Below are positions 1 to 9,526 of a stretch of 63,328 nucleotides of DNA, in pieces. A program made the translations under genes and the position numbers. The notes below the pieces were generated by a model. That model saw only the letters and a program-made list of their open reading frames with translations, ran no database searches and was not told the DNA's origin. Position 1 is the first letter of the stretch, and the number at the start of each line of letters is the position of its first letter. Origin of the DNA: an uncultured Nesterenkonia sp. (lineage in GTDB: Bacteria > Actinomycetota > Actinomycetes > Actinomycetales > Micrococcaceae); the NCBI GenBank assembly GCA_947494195.1, contig CANLUC010000008.1, forward strand, positions 1 through 63,328. The letters run 5' to 3'.

Positions 1-87
1 GAAGGCCTCGACGTCTATCTGCACACCGCCACGCCACTACTTCCCCGCAATTGCTACACCCTCAAATGCGAAGAGCCGCGAAAGTAG
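1..87 (+). CDS. Possible 3' end of a gene entering from the left
   Basis: Frame 1 is open from the window edge to a TAG stop at 85-87 (28 codons, ending CYTLKCEEPRK). It would be the C-terminus of a plus-strand gene that begins outside the window and runs convergently into the nuclease remnant at 54-440. I recognise no family in it, and a reading frame this short could be chance. Confidence 0.15.
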   Translation, partial: EGLDVYLHTATPLLPRNCYTLKCEEPRK

Positions 88-440
88 ATGATCGGCAGGT
101 CATACTTTTCGGCGAGTCGAAGTCCCTCATTGTGCGATTGTTTCGTCGGGGCATCGGTGAACGCGTACTCGACAAGCCCGTCGCTGGTGATGCGATCGAT
201 ATACGGGTTGTGTCGGCTGCTTGCGAGACCGGAAGTGACAGACAGTGTGCCGACCAAGTCTGCTGGCTTCCAGATGCCTTCCTGGTTAAATAACCTGTGG
301 CGCGCCTGGGGAACATGATCCTTGAACTCGTTAATCTCGATCCGGCTTAATGAACGGCTGCCTCTAGCGGATTTGCTATCAAGCCATGAGAAAGCCAGCC
401 GGCGGAATTCAAGATCTTGAGTCAGGTCGAAGGGAGCCAT
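54..440 (-). pseudogene. Truncated N-terminal part of an HNH-type restriction endonuclease
   Basis: The 128 residues match the N-terminal region I know from a family of predicted HNH restriction endonucleases: an opening MAPFDLTQDLEFRRLAF, then IWKPADLVGTLSV, then DLPIIYFRG, after which family members normally continue through a beta-rich segment to a C-terminal HNH motif. Here the frame breaks right after YFRG, reads SSHLRV and stops. A neighbouring frame then offers GVAIAGK, which resembles the expected continuation, so a frameshift or small indel is likely. The remaining HNH half is not in the window. I see no methyltransferase partner nearby. It is therefore probably a dead gene rather than a working defence system; a genuine short protein cannot be excluded. 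Confidence 0.5.
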
Positions 441-496
441 GACACCATTCTCACGGATGAAGTATCGAAATCAGCGAATGTCTTCATTTGCATCCT

Positions 497-3400
497 CTAG
501 CTGAAGTAGTCACGCGCCCCGCGGATGTACTCCTGAAGGGCGTCCTCCTCCGGTAGATCAACACCTGGGACCGTCTCACCGTGCTCGACGTAAAAGAACG
601 ACGCTTCGATCTGCTCCAGAGGAACGCCATAGAGTCGATGAAAAGCCAGCCGGTAGACCGCCAGCTGGATCTGCTTCTCGCGCAGATCCTTGCCAGTGGG
701 CACCATGCCGGTCTTCCAATCGACCAGATCCCAAGTGCACTGCTGCATCTGGGCATTGCGCTCCGCGGCTGGCTTCAGCTCCCATCGCTCAAAGTCTTCA
801 GCGGTGAGGTCCTGGCCGGCGTCGTCCTTGCCGAAGATGGCGTCGATTCGTCCACGGATGACCACACCATCCAGCGTGGTCTCCACCGGGATCTCGGCAG
901 CGTAGAGACGGCGCTGGGCCCACTTGGTCTGGGTGAAGCGTGCCTTGACGGTGGCCAGGTCGAAGGCGTCGTCGAGGTCCTCGTCACCGCGGTTGGGTTC
1001 CTCGATCCCGGGCAGACGGCTGCGGGTCTCGTAGAATTCCTCGATCCACTCGTGCATCACCGTGCCGCGGCGGGCTGCCTGGGAGGGTTTGACCGGCACG
1101 GGCCTACGGGCGAACTCCGCCATGGACTCAGCATTGCGCGCCAGGCCCACCACTCCAGAAACACTGATGTGGCCGGGGAACCGGGGCTTCCCGGTGCCGC
1201 GCTGCTGGGTGCGCGCCCGGTCCACCACCCATGCCGCCTCCTGTTCCCAAGGGGTCAGCGGCAGTGCTTCCTCGCCGGGAGCAGAGGAACGTTCGGCGAG
1301 CGCTTGTTCCACCAGTTCCGCGGCGCGGGTCAGGGCCTCGCGGCGTCCGGCCCGGGTCTGCGGCGCCTCCACGGCGATCATCTCCGTCAGCTTCACCTCA
1401 CCCTCCGGCGCAGCCTTCTTCCGGTACCGGCCGATGGGAAGCGGCGCCAAGGGGTCGTAGGGCCACTGCGCCCCGAAGAGGTCATTGCCGACCGGGTTGT
1501 CCTTCATATCTGGGATCTCGGCCCATTCCAACGCCGCCGATGCGTCTCCAAACCTGTCGGCGATCTCACGGACCTCCAGGAGAAACTCCGACGGTTCCTT
1601 TCCGGCAGTCGTCCCATAGAAGCAAGCACCGGTGCAAAGCAGCAGAGCCCTGGCCCTGGTCACCGCGACATAGGCGAGGCGGCGTTCCTCCTCACGGCTG
1701 AAGTCCTGGACGTCCTGGGTATAAACACGGTTCTCCGCGGTGAACTCTTTCCAAGCGCCCACTCCGGCCGCAACCGCCCAGGACCGCATGTTCGGCTGGT
1801 CGGATTCCCACTGCGGGATGCTGCGCCGGTCTCCGCGCAACGGCGCCGGTAGCATCCCGTTGCTCCCGGTCCAGCGGTCGGCCTTCTTGCTGGGGAACTT
1901 CTCCTCGCGCAGTCCGGCCACGACCACCACATCCCATTCCAGCCCCTTCGAGGCATGGATGGTCAACAGCTGGATGGCACCGGGGGTGGGTTCGATGTCT
2001 GCCTGTTCCAGGCCACGTTCTTTCTCCTCGGCGGCGTCCAGCCAGTCCAAGAAGCTGCGTAGGTCCGGGGGCGTCTCGGTGGCGGCATAGCTCTCCGCCT
2101 GGTCGATCAGGGCGTCCAGCTGGCGCGCCGCATAGTGCTGTTCCTCCCATGGGCGGGCAGCAACTTCGATGTCCAAACCGGTGTCATTGACGATGCGCTG
2201 GATCAGCACGCCCAGGTCCAGGGTGGCCCATTGGCGCAGTCGCCGGATCTGGTCCCTGGCCAGCACCAACCGACGGTGGCCCTCTGCGGAGAGTCCGAGG
2301 TGCGCCGCCTGCTCGGGAGCGTCCTTCAGGCGTTCCAAAGCCTCCACCAGCGAGGCCCGCTCGTCCATCTCCAGTTCCGTGGACTCGTAGCGGTCCTCGG
2401 CGTCGGTCTCGGTCGAGGTCTCGGACTGCGGCTCATTCGCCGAGGGGGTCTCTTCAGTTTCGGCCGCGGACGGGGTGCGTTTGCGCAGGCCTTCGAGATC
2501 GCGCGCGGATTGTTGCAGGCGCATCAGGTCCCTGGGGCCGATGCGGTAGCGCGCTCCGCCCAGGATGCGGATCAGCGCGTCGGAGCGGCCCGGGTCTGAG
2601 ATCACGCGCAGATACGCCAGCACCTCGGCGACCTCGGGGGTGCTCAGCAGCCCGGAAAGTCCGACCAGTTCGTAGTCCAGACCCGCCGCCCGCAGGTGCT
2701 CGGCGATTGTCTCCAACTGGGCACGTGTGCGGGCGAGCACGGCGCAGCTGGGGACTTCGCCTTGGGGATCGGGCTCCAGCGCGGCCGCCAGCTGTTCGGT
2801 GATCCCCAGGGATTCCTCCACCTCGGAGGTGTACCACCCGTAGCGCACGGTGGCTGTGTGCGCCCCCTGTGGAGGACTCAGCGGCTTCAGCTGGGCGCGC
2901 AGATGCGCGTTGTGCTGCCTCCACGGCTTGTCCTGAGAATCGGCGGTGTCCGGCTGGAAAGGCGTGACCAGACGGTTTGCCACATCAAGGATCCGCTCAC
3001 CGTTGCGCCAGGCCACCGTCAGCTGCAGCAGATCCGCCGGACGGCGGTCGCCGGTGTCAGCGTCCAGTGCGGGGAATGACTGCGGGAAGTCGAAGAGCTG
3101 ACCTGCTGAGGCGCCGCGGAATCCATAGATGGACTGGTTCGGATCACCCACGGCGGTGACGGCATGGCCGAGCCCGCCGGCGGAGCCACCCGCCCCGTAG
3201 AGGCTGCTGAAGAGCGCCAGCTGGGCGTAGGAGGTGTCCTGGAACTCATCGAGCAGGACGACCTTGTACTTCTCCCGCTCGGCCTCGCCTGCGCTGGGGA
3301 CTTCGAGTGCGATCTGCGCGGCAAAGCGCAGCAGGTCGCCGTAGTCCATGAGACCTTCGGTGAGCTTCCTGCGCTGATACCTGCGCACCAGTTCGGTCAT

Positions 3401-4153
3401 CTCCCGGCGAACCCGCAGGGTGCGGATCAGTTTGGCTTGTTCACTGCTGGGATTTGCGCCCGCCTCCTGCCAGGCCTCCACCCGCGAGAGCTCGGCGTTC
3501 AGGTGGGCTTCCACGTCCTCGGGGGTCTGCAGATGCTCGGCGCAGTCCCCTGCCAGGCGCATCACGTACCCGGCGAGGCTTCCCGCGGACTGGTCAGACT
3601 CCACGAGCACCTCGGCGCGGTCATAGGCGCTGACCAGTTGATGAACCAGCTGCCAGGCCTTGGCCTCGCCGATGAGCTGCGTCTCGGGCTCGAGCCCGAT
3701 CTGCAGGCCGTACTCACTCACGAGCGTGTTGGCGTAGGAGTGGTAGGTGGAGACCGAGGGTGCCAGCAGCTCAGAGATATCGGCATGCTCCACCGCGGTG
3801 GCGACCTCGGCCGGCATGACGTCCTCGGGAGAGATCAACTCGGCCTCGAGCAGCTGCTCAAGCTTGCGCGTTATCCGTTCGCGCAGCTCCCCGGCGGCTT
3901 TGCGGGTGAAGGTCACGCCGAGGATCTCATCCGGGCGGACGATCCCATTGGCGACCAGCCAGACCACGCGATCAGCCATGGTGGCCGTCTTGCCTGAGCC
4001 GGCACCGGCGACGACGAGCATCGGGTCCAGTCCCGATTCGATGACGGCCTGCTGCTCGGTTGTCGGGTACAGCCTCTTCTCGGCGGGAGTGTCGCGCTGC
4101 AGGGCGTCGACGATGTCACGAGCGGTGTACCTGATGGTGGAAGTCGTGGTCAT
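497..4153 (-). CDS. adnB: AdnB-like UvrD-family helicase with C-terminal RecB-type nuclease domain
   Basis: This is the lead motor subunit of the AdnAB helicase-nuclease, which resects double-strand breaks before recombination in actinobacteria. The protein is 1218 residues. Superfamily 1 motifs are clear: Walker A AGAGSGKT near residue 50, GVTFTRKAAGELRERI (motif Ia), VVLLDEFQDT (motif II), VGDPNQSIYGFRGA (motif III) and the C-terminal motor motifs LLTIHASKGLEWD and VAVTRA. A PD-(D/E)XK nuclease core follows (DLVDWKTG, near residue 1140). I chose the ATG at 4153 because it overlaps the adnA stop in an ATGA junction, implying translational coupling; an in-frame start at 4210 would add 19 residues lying inside adnA. 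A central acidic Glu/Ser/Thr-rich insert (from about residue 590) looks disordered. Confidence 0.9.
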   Translation of the reverse strand: MTTTSTIRYTARDIVDALQRDTPAEKRLYPTTEQQAVIESGLDPMLVVAGAGSGKTATMADRVVWLVANGIVRPDEILGVTFTRKAAGELRERITRKLEQLLEAELISPEDVMPAEVATAVEHADISELLAPSVSTYHSYANTLVSEYGLQIGLEPETQLIGEAKAWQLVHQLVSAYDRAEVLVESDQSAGSLAGYVMRLAGDCAEHLQTPEDVEAHLNAELSRVEAWQEAGANPSSEQAKLIRTLRVRREMTELVRRYQRRKLTEGLMDYGDLLRFAAQIALEVPSAGEAEREKYKVVLLDEFQDTSYAQLALFSSLYGAGGSAGGLGHAVTAVGDPNQSIYGFRGASAGQLFDFPQSFPALDADTGDRRPADLLQLTVAWRNGERILDVANRLVTPFQPDTADSQDKPWRQHNAHLRAQLKPLSPPQGAHTATVRYGWYTSEVEESLGITEQLAAALEPDPQGEVPSCAVLARTRAQLETIAEHLRAAGLDYELVGLSGLLSTPEVAEVLAYLRVISDPGRSDALIRILGGARYRIGPRDLMRLQQSARDLEGLRKRTPSAAETEETPSANEPQSETSTETDAEDRYESTELEMDERASLVEALERLKDAPEQAAHLGLSAEGHRRLVLARDQIRRLRQWATLDLGVLIQRIVNDTGLDIEVAARPWEEQHYAARQLDALIDQAESYAATETPPDLRSFLDWLDAAEEKERGLEQADIEPTPGAIQLLTIHASKGLEWDVVVVAGLREEKFPSKKADRWTGSNGMLPAPLRGDRRSIPQWESDQPNMRSWAVAAGVGAWKEFTAENRVYTQDVQDFSREEERRLAYVAVTRARALLLCTGACFYGTTAGKEPSEFLLEVREIADRFGDASAALEWAEIPDMKDNPVGNDLFGAQWPYDPLAPLPIGRYRKKAAPEGEVKLTEMIAVEAPQTRAGRREALTRAAELVEQALAERSSAPGEEALPLTPWEQEAAWVVDRARTQQRGTGKPRFPGHISVSGVVGLARNAESMAEFARRPVPVKPSQAARRGTVMHEWIEEFYETRSRLPGIEEPNRGDEDLDDAFDLATVKARFTQTKWAQRRLYAAEIPVETTLDGVVIRGRIDAIFGKDDAGQDLTAEDFERWELKPAAERNAQMQQCTWDLVDWKTGMVPTGKDLREKQIQLAVYRLAFHRLYGVPLEQIEASFFYVEHGETVPGVDLPEEDALQEYIRGARDYFS

Positions 4154-7100
4154 GGCTGGGTCACCTGTTTCGTGTTCTCGCAGAGCGGGCAGAGCGCCCC
4201 CACCAGGCAACGCTGCTGGTTCGGTGCGTGATAGGCGGCGAACTCGGACCCGGACATGGCGCGCGCAGCCTGGGTCAGCTGCTCCAGCGGCCAGCTGTCA
4301 TCGGCTCCCAGCGGAGGCTGTTCCTGGAGGTCCAGCTTGGCCACGGTGGTGCCCACGTGCAGCAGCGCCGCGCCCCGTCCCGGTGAAGGAACGGGGGTGC
4401 TCGCTGGGTCACCGTTCTCGGTGGCCCCGGCAGCTTCGGCGAGCGCCTGGTCCACCGCGCCCAACGCCACCAGCAGCTGATAGGACCCGAGCTGCCCGTG
4501 GGTGGGGATCTCGGCCTGTTTCGGCTTGTGCTTGCCGGTCTTCAGATCGATCACGAAGAGCTCGCCGTTCTCGGTGCGCTCCACCCGGTCGATCACGCCA
4601 CGAATCAGGACCGATCGTGTCTCTGTTTCTCCCCACGCATCGGCTTCGGCCACCGGAATCTGCAGGCTTGCCTCCACCTGCAGCTCTCGGGCGATGACTT
4701 GGCGGCCTTCGCGCTCGGCGTGCCCGAAGTAGCCGGCGAGCTTCTTCAGCATGACCTGAGCCCGGCTGCGGTCCTTCTCGGTCTCCCACCCCTCTTCGCG
4801 GCCCAGGCCGTCCCAGCGCTCGTCGAGTTCCTGGTTCAGGACTTCGACCTGGGTCTCGGTGGGGTGATGTTCGGCGATCTCGTGGATCAGTGATCCGAGC
4901 ATGCGGCTGAAGTCGGTGGCTTGCACTCCCCCGGCGGCGCCGGTGAACCACTGCAGCGGAGACTCGATGGCGTTCTGGACCGAGGAGGGAGACACGCGCA
5001 CGGTGTCTTCCGGGTCGAGCAGCGGTTCGGTGGTGCTGAGCTCTGGCAGGCCCCACCAGGTGCTGGGTTCAGCTCCGGTGAGGCCTCCCTCGGCCAGCAC
5101 CGAGAGCGCTCGGGCCGCGGCTTCGCGCTGGGCCTGCGTGCTTGCGTCTGCGGAGGCGGTCAAGGCCAAGGTGGCGGCCTCGTCGTCGAGCTCGGCCTGA
5201 ATGCTGATCTCCAGGTGACGGCGCAGCTCCGCGATCAGTCGAGGTGCGGTGATGGGCCGGGGTATCGCGGCACTGCGGGCCTCGCGCTCTCCCGGTGGGA
5301 CCACCAGGTCGACCAGCAGCGAGGGGCTCTCCTCCTGGGCGTGGACGGCCACCGCGTAGAGCCGGTTCTTGGCTCGGGAAACCGCGGATGCGAAGAGCCG
5401 ATATTCGTCCTGCAGCACGTTCATGCGCTTGACCAGCAGCGACTGTGCGGAAGCCTCGGCGCGGCCCTCGACGACGTCCACCAGGTGTCCGCTGCCCAGC
5501 AGCTGACCGCGTGGGTTCAGATTCGGCCAGGCGCCCTCCTGCAAACCTGTGAGGATGACTGTGTCGAACTCCCGGCCCGCGGCGCTGGCGGGGGTGAGCA
5601 CCTCGATGGCAGCATCCCCGGCCGAGGTCTTCGCCAGGGTGTCCATGGGCAGTTCGAGGCGTTCGATATGGTCCACGAAGCTCAGGGCCGAGGCCCCGGG
5701 GTTCTGGTCCGAGAACCGTTCGGCCGCCTGGAAGAGCGCCATCACGGCATCGAGGTCCTGATCGGCGCGGCGACCTTCGGCGCTGGCCCGGCGGGTCAGT
5801 CCTGCCCAGTGCCGGCTGACATCGGCGGCGTTCCAGATCTCCCAGAGCAGCTCCTCCGGTCCCACCGAGGGAGAGGACGCGGCACGGCCCGCGGCGAGCA
5901 TCGCGGCCACCCGGTGGAGGCCGCGGGTCAGGTGCTGGAAGCGGCTCTGCGAGCTGACCGCGTGGAAGACCGGATCAGTGGCATCGTTCGCGGCGGCGAC
6001 CAGCAGCTCATCGGAGCTGCGCGGCTCGTCTTGGCTCTCCGGCTCAGCACCGGTGGCATCTGGTGCCTCCCGGAGCCGACGGCGTTCCTGACCTCGCAGC
6101 ACCTGACGCAGGCTGCGCAGGGTCATCGAGTCGGTCTCGCCGTAGCGGCTGGTCAGCAGCGCTAACACCTCCGGGAGTGTCACGGCCTCGACACGGTCAC
6201 TGTCTCCGGACGCGGCGTCCGGGTCGGCGTCGGCACCCGGGTCCGCGTCAGGCGTGTGGTGGGCGGCGACGAGTCGCAGCACTCGCAGCAAGGGAGCCAC
6301 GGCCGGTTCCTGGTTGAGGATGACGTCACTCATGGATTGCCGAACGGGAACGCCCTGAGTCTGGAACATCCGGACCAGGCGCTGCAGCAGCGCGCCGTTG
6401 CGTGCGATCACGGCGATCTGATCGAAGGGGACCTCGTGCCGGTGATGCCGGTCGAGCACCTCCTGCAGCACGAACTGCTCGGCGAGGTAGTCCCCGGGGA
6501 CGATCTCCACGGCACAGGAGCCCGCCGTTCCTTCCGGCGTCTCTTCCTCCGCCGATTCCGCGGGATCCTCGCTGAGCAGCTCTAGCCAGCGCTGGCGCGG
6601 CTGCTGCGGACCCGCCGGGGCGATCCGGCGCAGGGCCCTGGCGTAGGCCTTGCCGACCTCGGGAGCGATCCGGTGATTGTGCTCGAGGACCATCACGTGC
6701 GGCTCGACGCCGGGCAGTCCACCATGTGAATCGGGGGTCATGGACCCGGAGATGCTGCGCCGGACGATGCCGTGGATCTCGGCGTCGGTCTCCGGATTGA
6801 GCCCCAGCACAGAATCCGCGGTGACCCGACGCGGCGGCACGGTCCAGCTGCGCAGCTTGTCCGGGCGGGCTCCACGGAAGCCCTGGACGGCGGTCTCGGC
6901 ATTCGCGAAGGCCAGCACGTCAGCCCCGGCGCCGATCAGTCGCAGCAGCCGGTAGACCGAGGGGGTGGCCTCCTGGAGGTCATCGACCACGATCCGGCGA
7001 AGCCGCTCCCGTTCGGTCACGAGGAACTCGGGATTCTCCTCCAGCAGGTTGCAGGCCTCGTTGATCAACCCCGCCGGGTCGAAGGCGTCGGCGTTCGCGC

Positions 7101-7737
7101 CGGCGTCCAGATCCTCCCGGTAGCGCTCATAGAGCTCCGCCGCCGAGGCCCATTCGGGGCGGCGGCACTGTTCGGCGAGGCCGCGCATCTGCTCCGGTGA
7201 GACCCCGTACTCGGCGGCGCGGTCGAAGAGTTCGCGGATCTCCTTGCGGAACCCGTCGGTGCCTGCAGCCTCCTGCAGCGCGGCGGGCCACTCGATCAGC
7301 GGAATCCCGCTGGAGGCATCCTGGGCCAGCAGCTCGCGGATGATGCTGTCCTGCTCCGCCCCGGAGAGCAGCCGTGGCCGACGGGCGCGGAAGGTCAGGA
7401 TCTCCCGGCGACGGGCCTCACCGAGCAGCCAGAAGGCGTAGGAGGAGAAGGAGCGGGAAGGCTGTTCGGAGAGTGACCCTCCGCGGGAGCTGGTGTCACG
7501 CACCGCCCAGCCGGATTCGATACGGTCCCGCAGCACCGCTGAGGTGGCGCGGGTGGGCGAGAGCAGCAGCAGCCGGGAGGAGTCCTGACCGGATTCCAGG
7601 TGGCGCAGCGCCAGCTCCGTGGCCAGTGTGGACTTCCCGCTGCCGGGACCCCCGAAGCTGAGGATCGGCCCATGTCCAGCGTGATCCGCGGCGGTGAGCA
7701 CCTGCTGCTGAGACTCATCGAACTCCATGGTCCTCAT
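4150..7737 (-). CDS. adnA: AdnA-like helicase-nuclease subunit
   Basis: This is the partner of AdnB, 1195 residues. Walker A is GGPGSGKS at residues 29-36. The Walker B position reads VVDDLQEA, lacking the canonical DExQD, which fits known AdnA biology where AdnB is the principal motor. The C-terminal nuclease core is present (LFVIDLKTGKHKP near residue 1070), followed by a cysteine group CLVGALCPLC close to the end (C-x5-C-x2-C), which resembles metal or Fe-S ligands of RecB/AddB-type nucleases. An alternative ATG at 7728 gives MEFDESQQQVL, which is closer to where homologues start. The gene is transcribed first and overlaps adnB by four bases. It diverges from the exonuclease at 7792. Confidence 0.88.
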   Translation of the reverse strand: MRTMEFDESQQQVLTAADHAGHGPILSFGGPGSGKSTLATELALRHLESGQDSSRLLLLSPTRATSAVLRDRIESGWAVRDTSSRGGSLSEQPSRSFSSYAFWLLGEARRREILTFRARRPRLLSGAEQDSIIRELLAQDASSGIPLIEWPAALQEAAGTDGFRKEIRELFDRAAEYGVSPEQMRGLAEQCRRPEWASAAELYERYREDLDAGANADAFDPAGLINEACNLLEENPEFLVTERERLRRIVVDDLQEATPSVYRLLRLIGAGADVLAFANAETAVQGFRGARPDKLRSWTVPPRRVTADSVLGLNPETDAEIHGIVRRSISGSMTPDSHGGLPGVEPHVMVLEHNHRIAPEVGKAYARALRRIAPAGPQQPRQRWLELLSEDPAESAEEETPEGTAGSCAVEIVPGDYLAEQFVLQEVLDRHHRHEVPFDQIAVIARNGALLQRLVRMFQTQGVPVRQSMSDVILNQEPAVAPLLRVLRLVAAHHTPDADPGADADPDAASGDSDRVEAVTLPEVLALLTSRYGETDSMTLRSLRQVLRGQERRRLREAPDATGAEPESQDEPRSSDELLVAAANDATDPVFHAVSSQSRFQHLTRGLHRVAAMLAAGRAASSPSVGPEELLWEIWNAADVSRHWAGLTRRASAEGRRADQDLDAVMALFQAAERFSDQNPGASALSFVDHIERLELPMDTLAKTSAGDAAIEVLTPASAAGREFDTVILTGLQEGAWPNLNPRGQLLGSGHLVDVVEGRAEASAQSLLVKRMNVLQDEYRLFASAVSRAKNRLYAVAVHAQEESPSLLVDLVVPPGEREARSAAIPRPITAPRLIAELRRHLEISIQAELDDEAATLALTASADASTQAQREAAARALSVLAEGGLTGAEPSTWWGLPELSTTEPLLDPEDTVRVSPSSVQNAIESPLQWFTGAAGGVQATDFSRMLGSLIHEIAEHHPTETQVEVLNQELDERWDGLGREEGWETEKDRSRAQVMLKKLAGYFGHAEREGRQVIARELQVEASLQIPVAEADAWGETETRSVLIRGVIDRVERTENGELFVIDLKTGKHKPKQAEIPTHGQLGSYQLLVALGAVDQALAEAAGATENGDPASTPVPSPGRGAALLHVGTTVAKLDLQEQPPLGADDSWPLEQLTQAARAMSGSEFAAYHAPNQQRCLVGALCPLCENTKQVTQP

Positions 7738-7791
7738 TCAATCAGAGGGGGCGGACACGGCCATGTCTCACCCTCGCGCTACCGTAGTGTC

Positions 7792-8574
7792 ATGGCCGAG
7801 ACTCCCGCTCTCTTCGAGATCACCCCCAGCACCGACTCCTGGCACACCCGGCGGCGCGTCGGCTTCGACTTGGAGACCACCTCCCGGGACCCGCGCGTGG
7901 CTCGGATCGTCTCCGCCGCGCTGGTGATCTTCGACGCTGAGGTGGAACGCGATCCCCTGCTGGAGACCACCACGGCGCTCGGTGCGGCTCCTACCCCGGG
8001 GCCGCCGGAGCGGATCGTGCGCACCCGGGAATGGCTCGTAGACCCAGGGGTGGAGATCCCGGCCGAGACCACCGCCATCCACGGGATCTCCACCGAGTAC
8101 GCCCAGGCCAACGGTCAGCCCGCGGCAGAGGCGGTCGCGCAGATCACCACAGCTCTGGCGCAGGAGTTTGCGGAGGGCAACGCCGTGGTGGTGATGAACG
8201 CGCCCTACGACTTCACCGTGCTGAAGTACGAGGCCGAGCGGCACGGGGTGGAGTTCCCCCAACCGGTGGGGATCATCGACCCGCTGGTGATCGACAAACA
8301 GGTGGACAAGTATCGGCGCGGAAAACGCACGCTGAGCCATATGTGCACCCACTACGAGGTGGAGCTCGACGGCGCCCACTCGGCGGCACCGGACGCCTGG
8401 GCCGCCGTGGAGGTGGCCGGCTGTCAGGCAGAACGGTTCCCGCAGCTGCAGATCCCGGCCACTGAGCTGCACCGGCTGCAGGTGGAGTGGAAGGTCGATC
8501 AGTCGGCGGATCTGCAGGAATACCTGCGCCGCACCCGTCCCGACGCCGAGGTCAGCCCGAACTGGCCGGTGTGA
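7792..8574 (+). CDS. DnaQ-like 3'-5' exonuclease (DEDDh family)
   Basis: A 260-residue exonuclease of the DNA polymerase III epsilon type. The three DEDDh motifs are visible: GFDLETT (Exo I), NAPYDFTVLKYE (Exo II) and HSAAPDAWAAVE (Exo III, with the H-x4-D spacing of the DEDDh subclass). It is a stand-alone exonuclease domain without the polymerase-binding extension. The ATG at 7792 follows a TACCGT -10-like hexamer (7780-7785) by six bases, so the transcript is probably leaderless; a longer reading frame starting at 7600 lies inside adnA and is unlikely. Placement beside adnAB suggests a DNA-repair role (inference). Its 3' end overlaps the convergent FGE gene by 23 bases. Confidence 0.85.
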   Translation: MAETPALFEITPSTDSWHTRRRVGFDLETTSRDPRVARIVSAALVIFDAEVERDPLLETTTALGAAPTPGPPERIVRTREWLVDPGVEIPAETTAIHGISTEYAQANGQPAAEAVAQITTALAQEFAEGNAVVVMNAPYDFTVLKYEAERHGVEFPQPVGIIDPLVIDKQVDKYRRGKRTLSHMCTHYEVELDGAHSAAPDAWAAVEVAGCQAERFPQLQIPATELHRLQVEWKVDQSADLQEYLRRTRPDAEVSPNWPV

Positions 8575-9526
8575 ACGCCAGCCTGAACCCGGTGTGACCC
8601 AGCGAGCTGTCAGCGGAGGCTGAGGTCCGCGCCGAGGTGCGGTAGCGCCGGCAGTACGAGCTGTGGCACATATAGGACCCGCCGCGCATCACCGGATCGT
8701 CAGACCCGGTGTTGAACCTCGACGCCGTCCACTCCCAGACGTTGCCAGTCGTGTTGTAGAGCCCGAATCCATTGGGTTCAAAAGAGGCCACCGGCTTCGT
8801 GCCCACCTCCCCGGCGACTCCCTCGGGGAACTCGCCCGGGAAGATGTTCATCCGGCGCTGCCCGTCCGGATCGCGGACGTTACCCCAGGGATAGGGCTGC
8901 TGGTCCAGGCCACCTCGGGAGGCGAACTCCCACTCCTCCTCGCGAGGCAGCCGGGCACCGACCCAGGCGGCGTAAGCCTGCGCGTCGCGCTGGGACACCT
9001 GGGTGACCGGGTGGTCCTCGCGTCCCTTCGCAGTGGAGCCAGCTCCTTCGGGGGCGAACCAGTAGGCGCCGGGCACCTGCCGCCACCAGGGCGTGGAGGC
9101 CACCGGCGCGGGCATCAGGTCCCGCCGCTCCGGGGCGAGCAGTCCCTGGAACACCAGGGAATCTCCGTACTGCTCAGCATCGGTGAGATGGCCCGTGGCC
9201 TGCACGAATCGGGCGAACTCGGCCACCGTGACCGCGGTGGCGCTGATCGCGAAGGACTCCACGCGGACCGTGCGCACCGGTCCCTCACCGTCCGCGGGGT
9301 ACGCCAGTGCCTCCTCGCTGCCCATCTGGAATTCCGCCGCGCCGAGCCCGATGAGCTGCAGCTCCCCGCCCGCGCTGGCCGCCAGCTCAGCGACCACCGC
9401 GGCCTTCGCGCCAGCGCCCGTGGTGGGGTTGGCCGTCGTCGTCGGCCGTTTGGTCTCGCTGGAGGGTGCGGCCCGGCTGGGACCGCAGCAGGCGCCGGCC
9501 GTGGGGCCCGTCTCAGGCTTGCTCAT
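8552..9526 (-). CDS. Formylglycine-generating enzyme (sulfatase-activating, SUMF1/FGE family)
   Basis: FGE oxidises the cysteine of the sulfatase CxPxR motif to formylglycine, the catalytic aldehyde of type I sulfatases. The 324-residue protein carries the family signatures RLPREEEWEFASRGG, GNVWEWT and, near the C-terminus, GGSYMCHSSYCRRYR with the two active-site cysteines of the copper-dependent aerobic enzyme, then GHTGFRLA. The start at 9526 has a good Shine-Dalgarno (AGGAGGT, about 9533-9539); a longer frame from 9676 would run across the sulfatase promoter. Residues 13-18 read CCGPSR, so the enzyme carries a copy of its own substrate motif in an otherwise low-complexity N-terminus. The neighbour facing away is a choline sulfatase, its obvious client. 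Confidence 0.93.
   Translation of the reverse strand: MSKPETGPTAGACCGPSRAAPSSETKRPTTTANPTTGAGAKAAVVAELAASAGGELQLIGLGAAEFQMGSEEALAYPADGEGPVRTVRVESFAISATAVTVAEFARFVQATGHLTDAEQYGDSLVFQGLLAPERRDLMPAPVASTPWWRQVPGAYWFAPEGAGSTAKGREDHPVTQVSQRDAQAYAAWVGARLPREEEWEFASRGGLDQQPYPWGNVRDPDGQRRMNIFPGEFPEGVAGEVGTKPVASFEPNGFGLYNTTGNVWEWTASRFNTGSDDPVMRGGSYMCHSSYCRRYRTSARTSASADSSLGHTGFRLAFTPASSG

Noticed and set aside
581-1852. Long plus-strand open frames opposite adnB, and similar long antisense frames opposite adnA, hemL, hemB, POP, ppc, dnaG and others
   Set aside because: High GC content produces long open frames opposite real genes. Their translations are low-complexity, show no family motifs and lack start signals.
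7600-8574. Longer version of the exonuclease starting inside adnA
   Set aside because: The first 64 codons lie opposite the adnA coding start and have no conserved sequence; the ATG at 7792 sits correctly after a -10 element.
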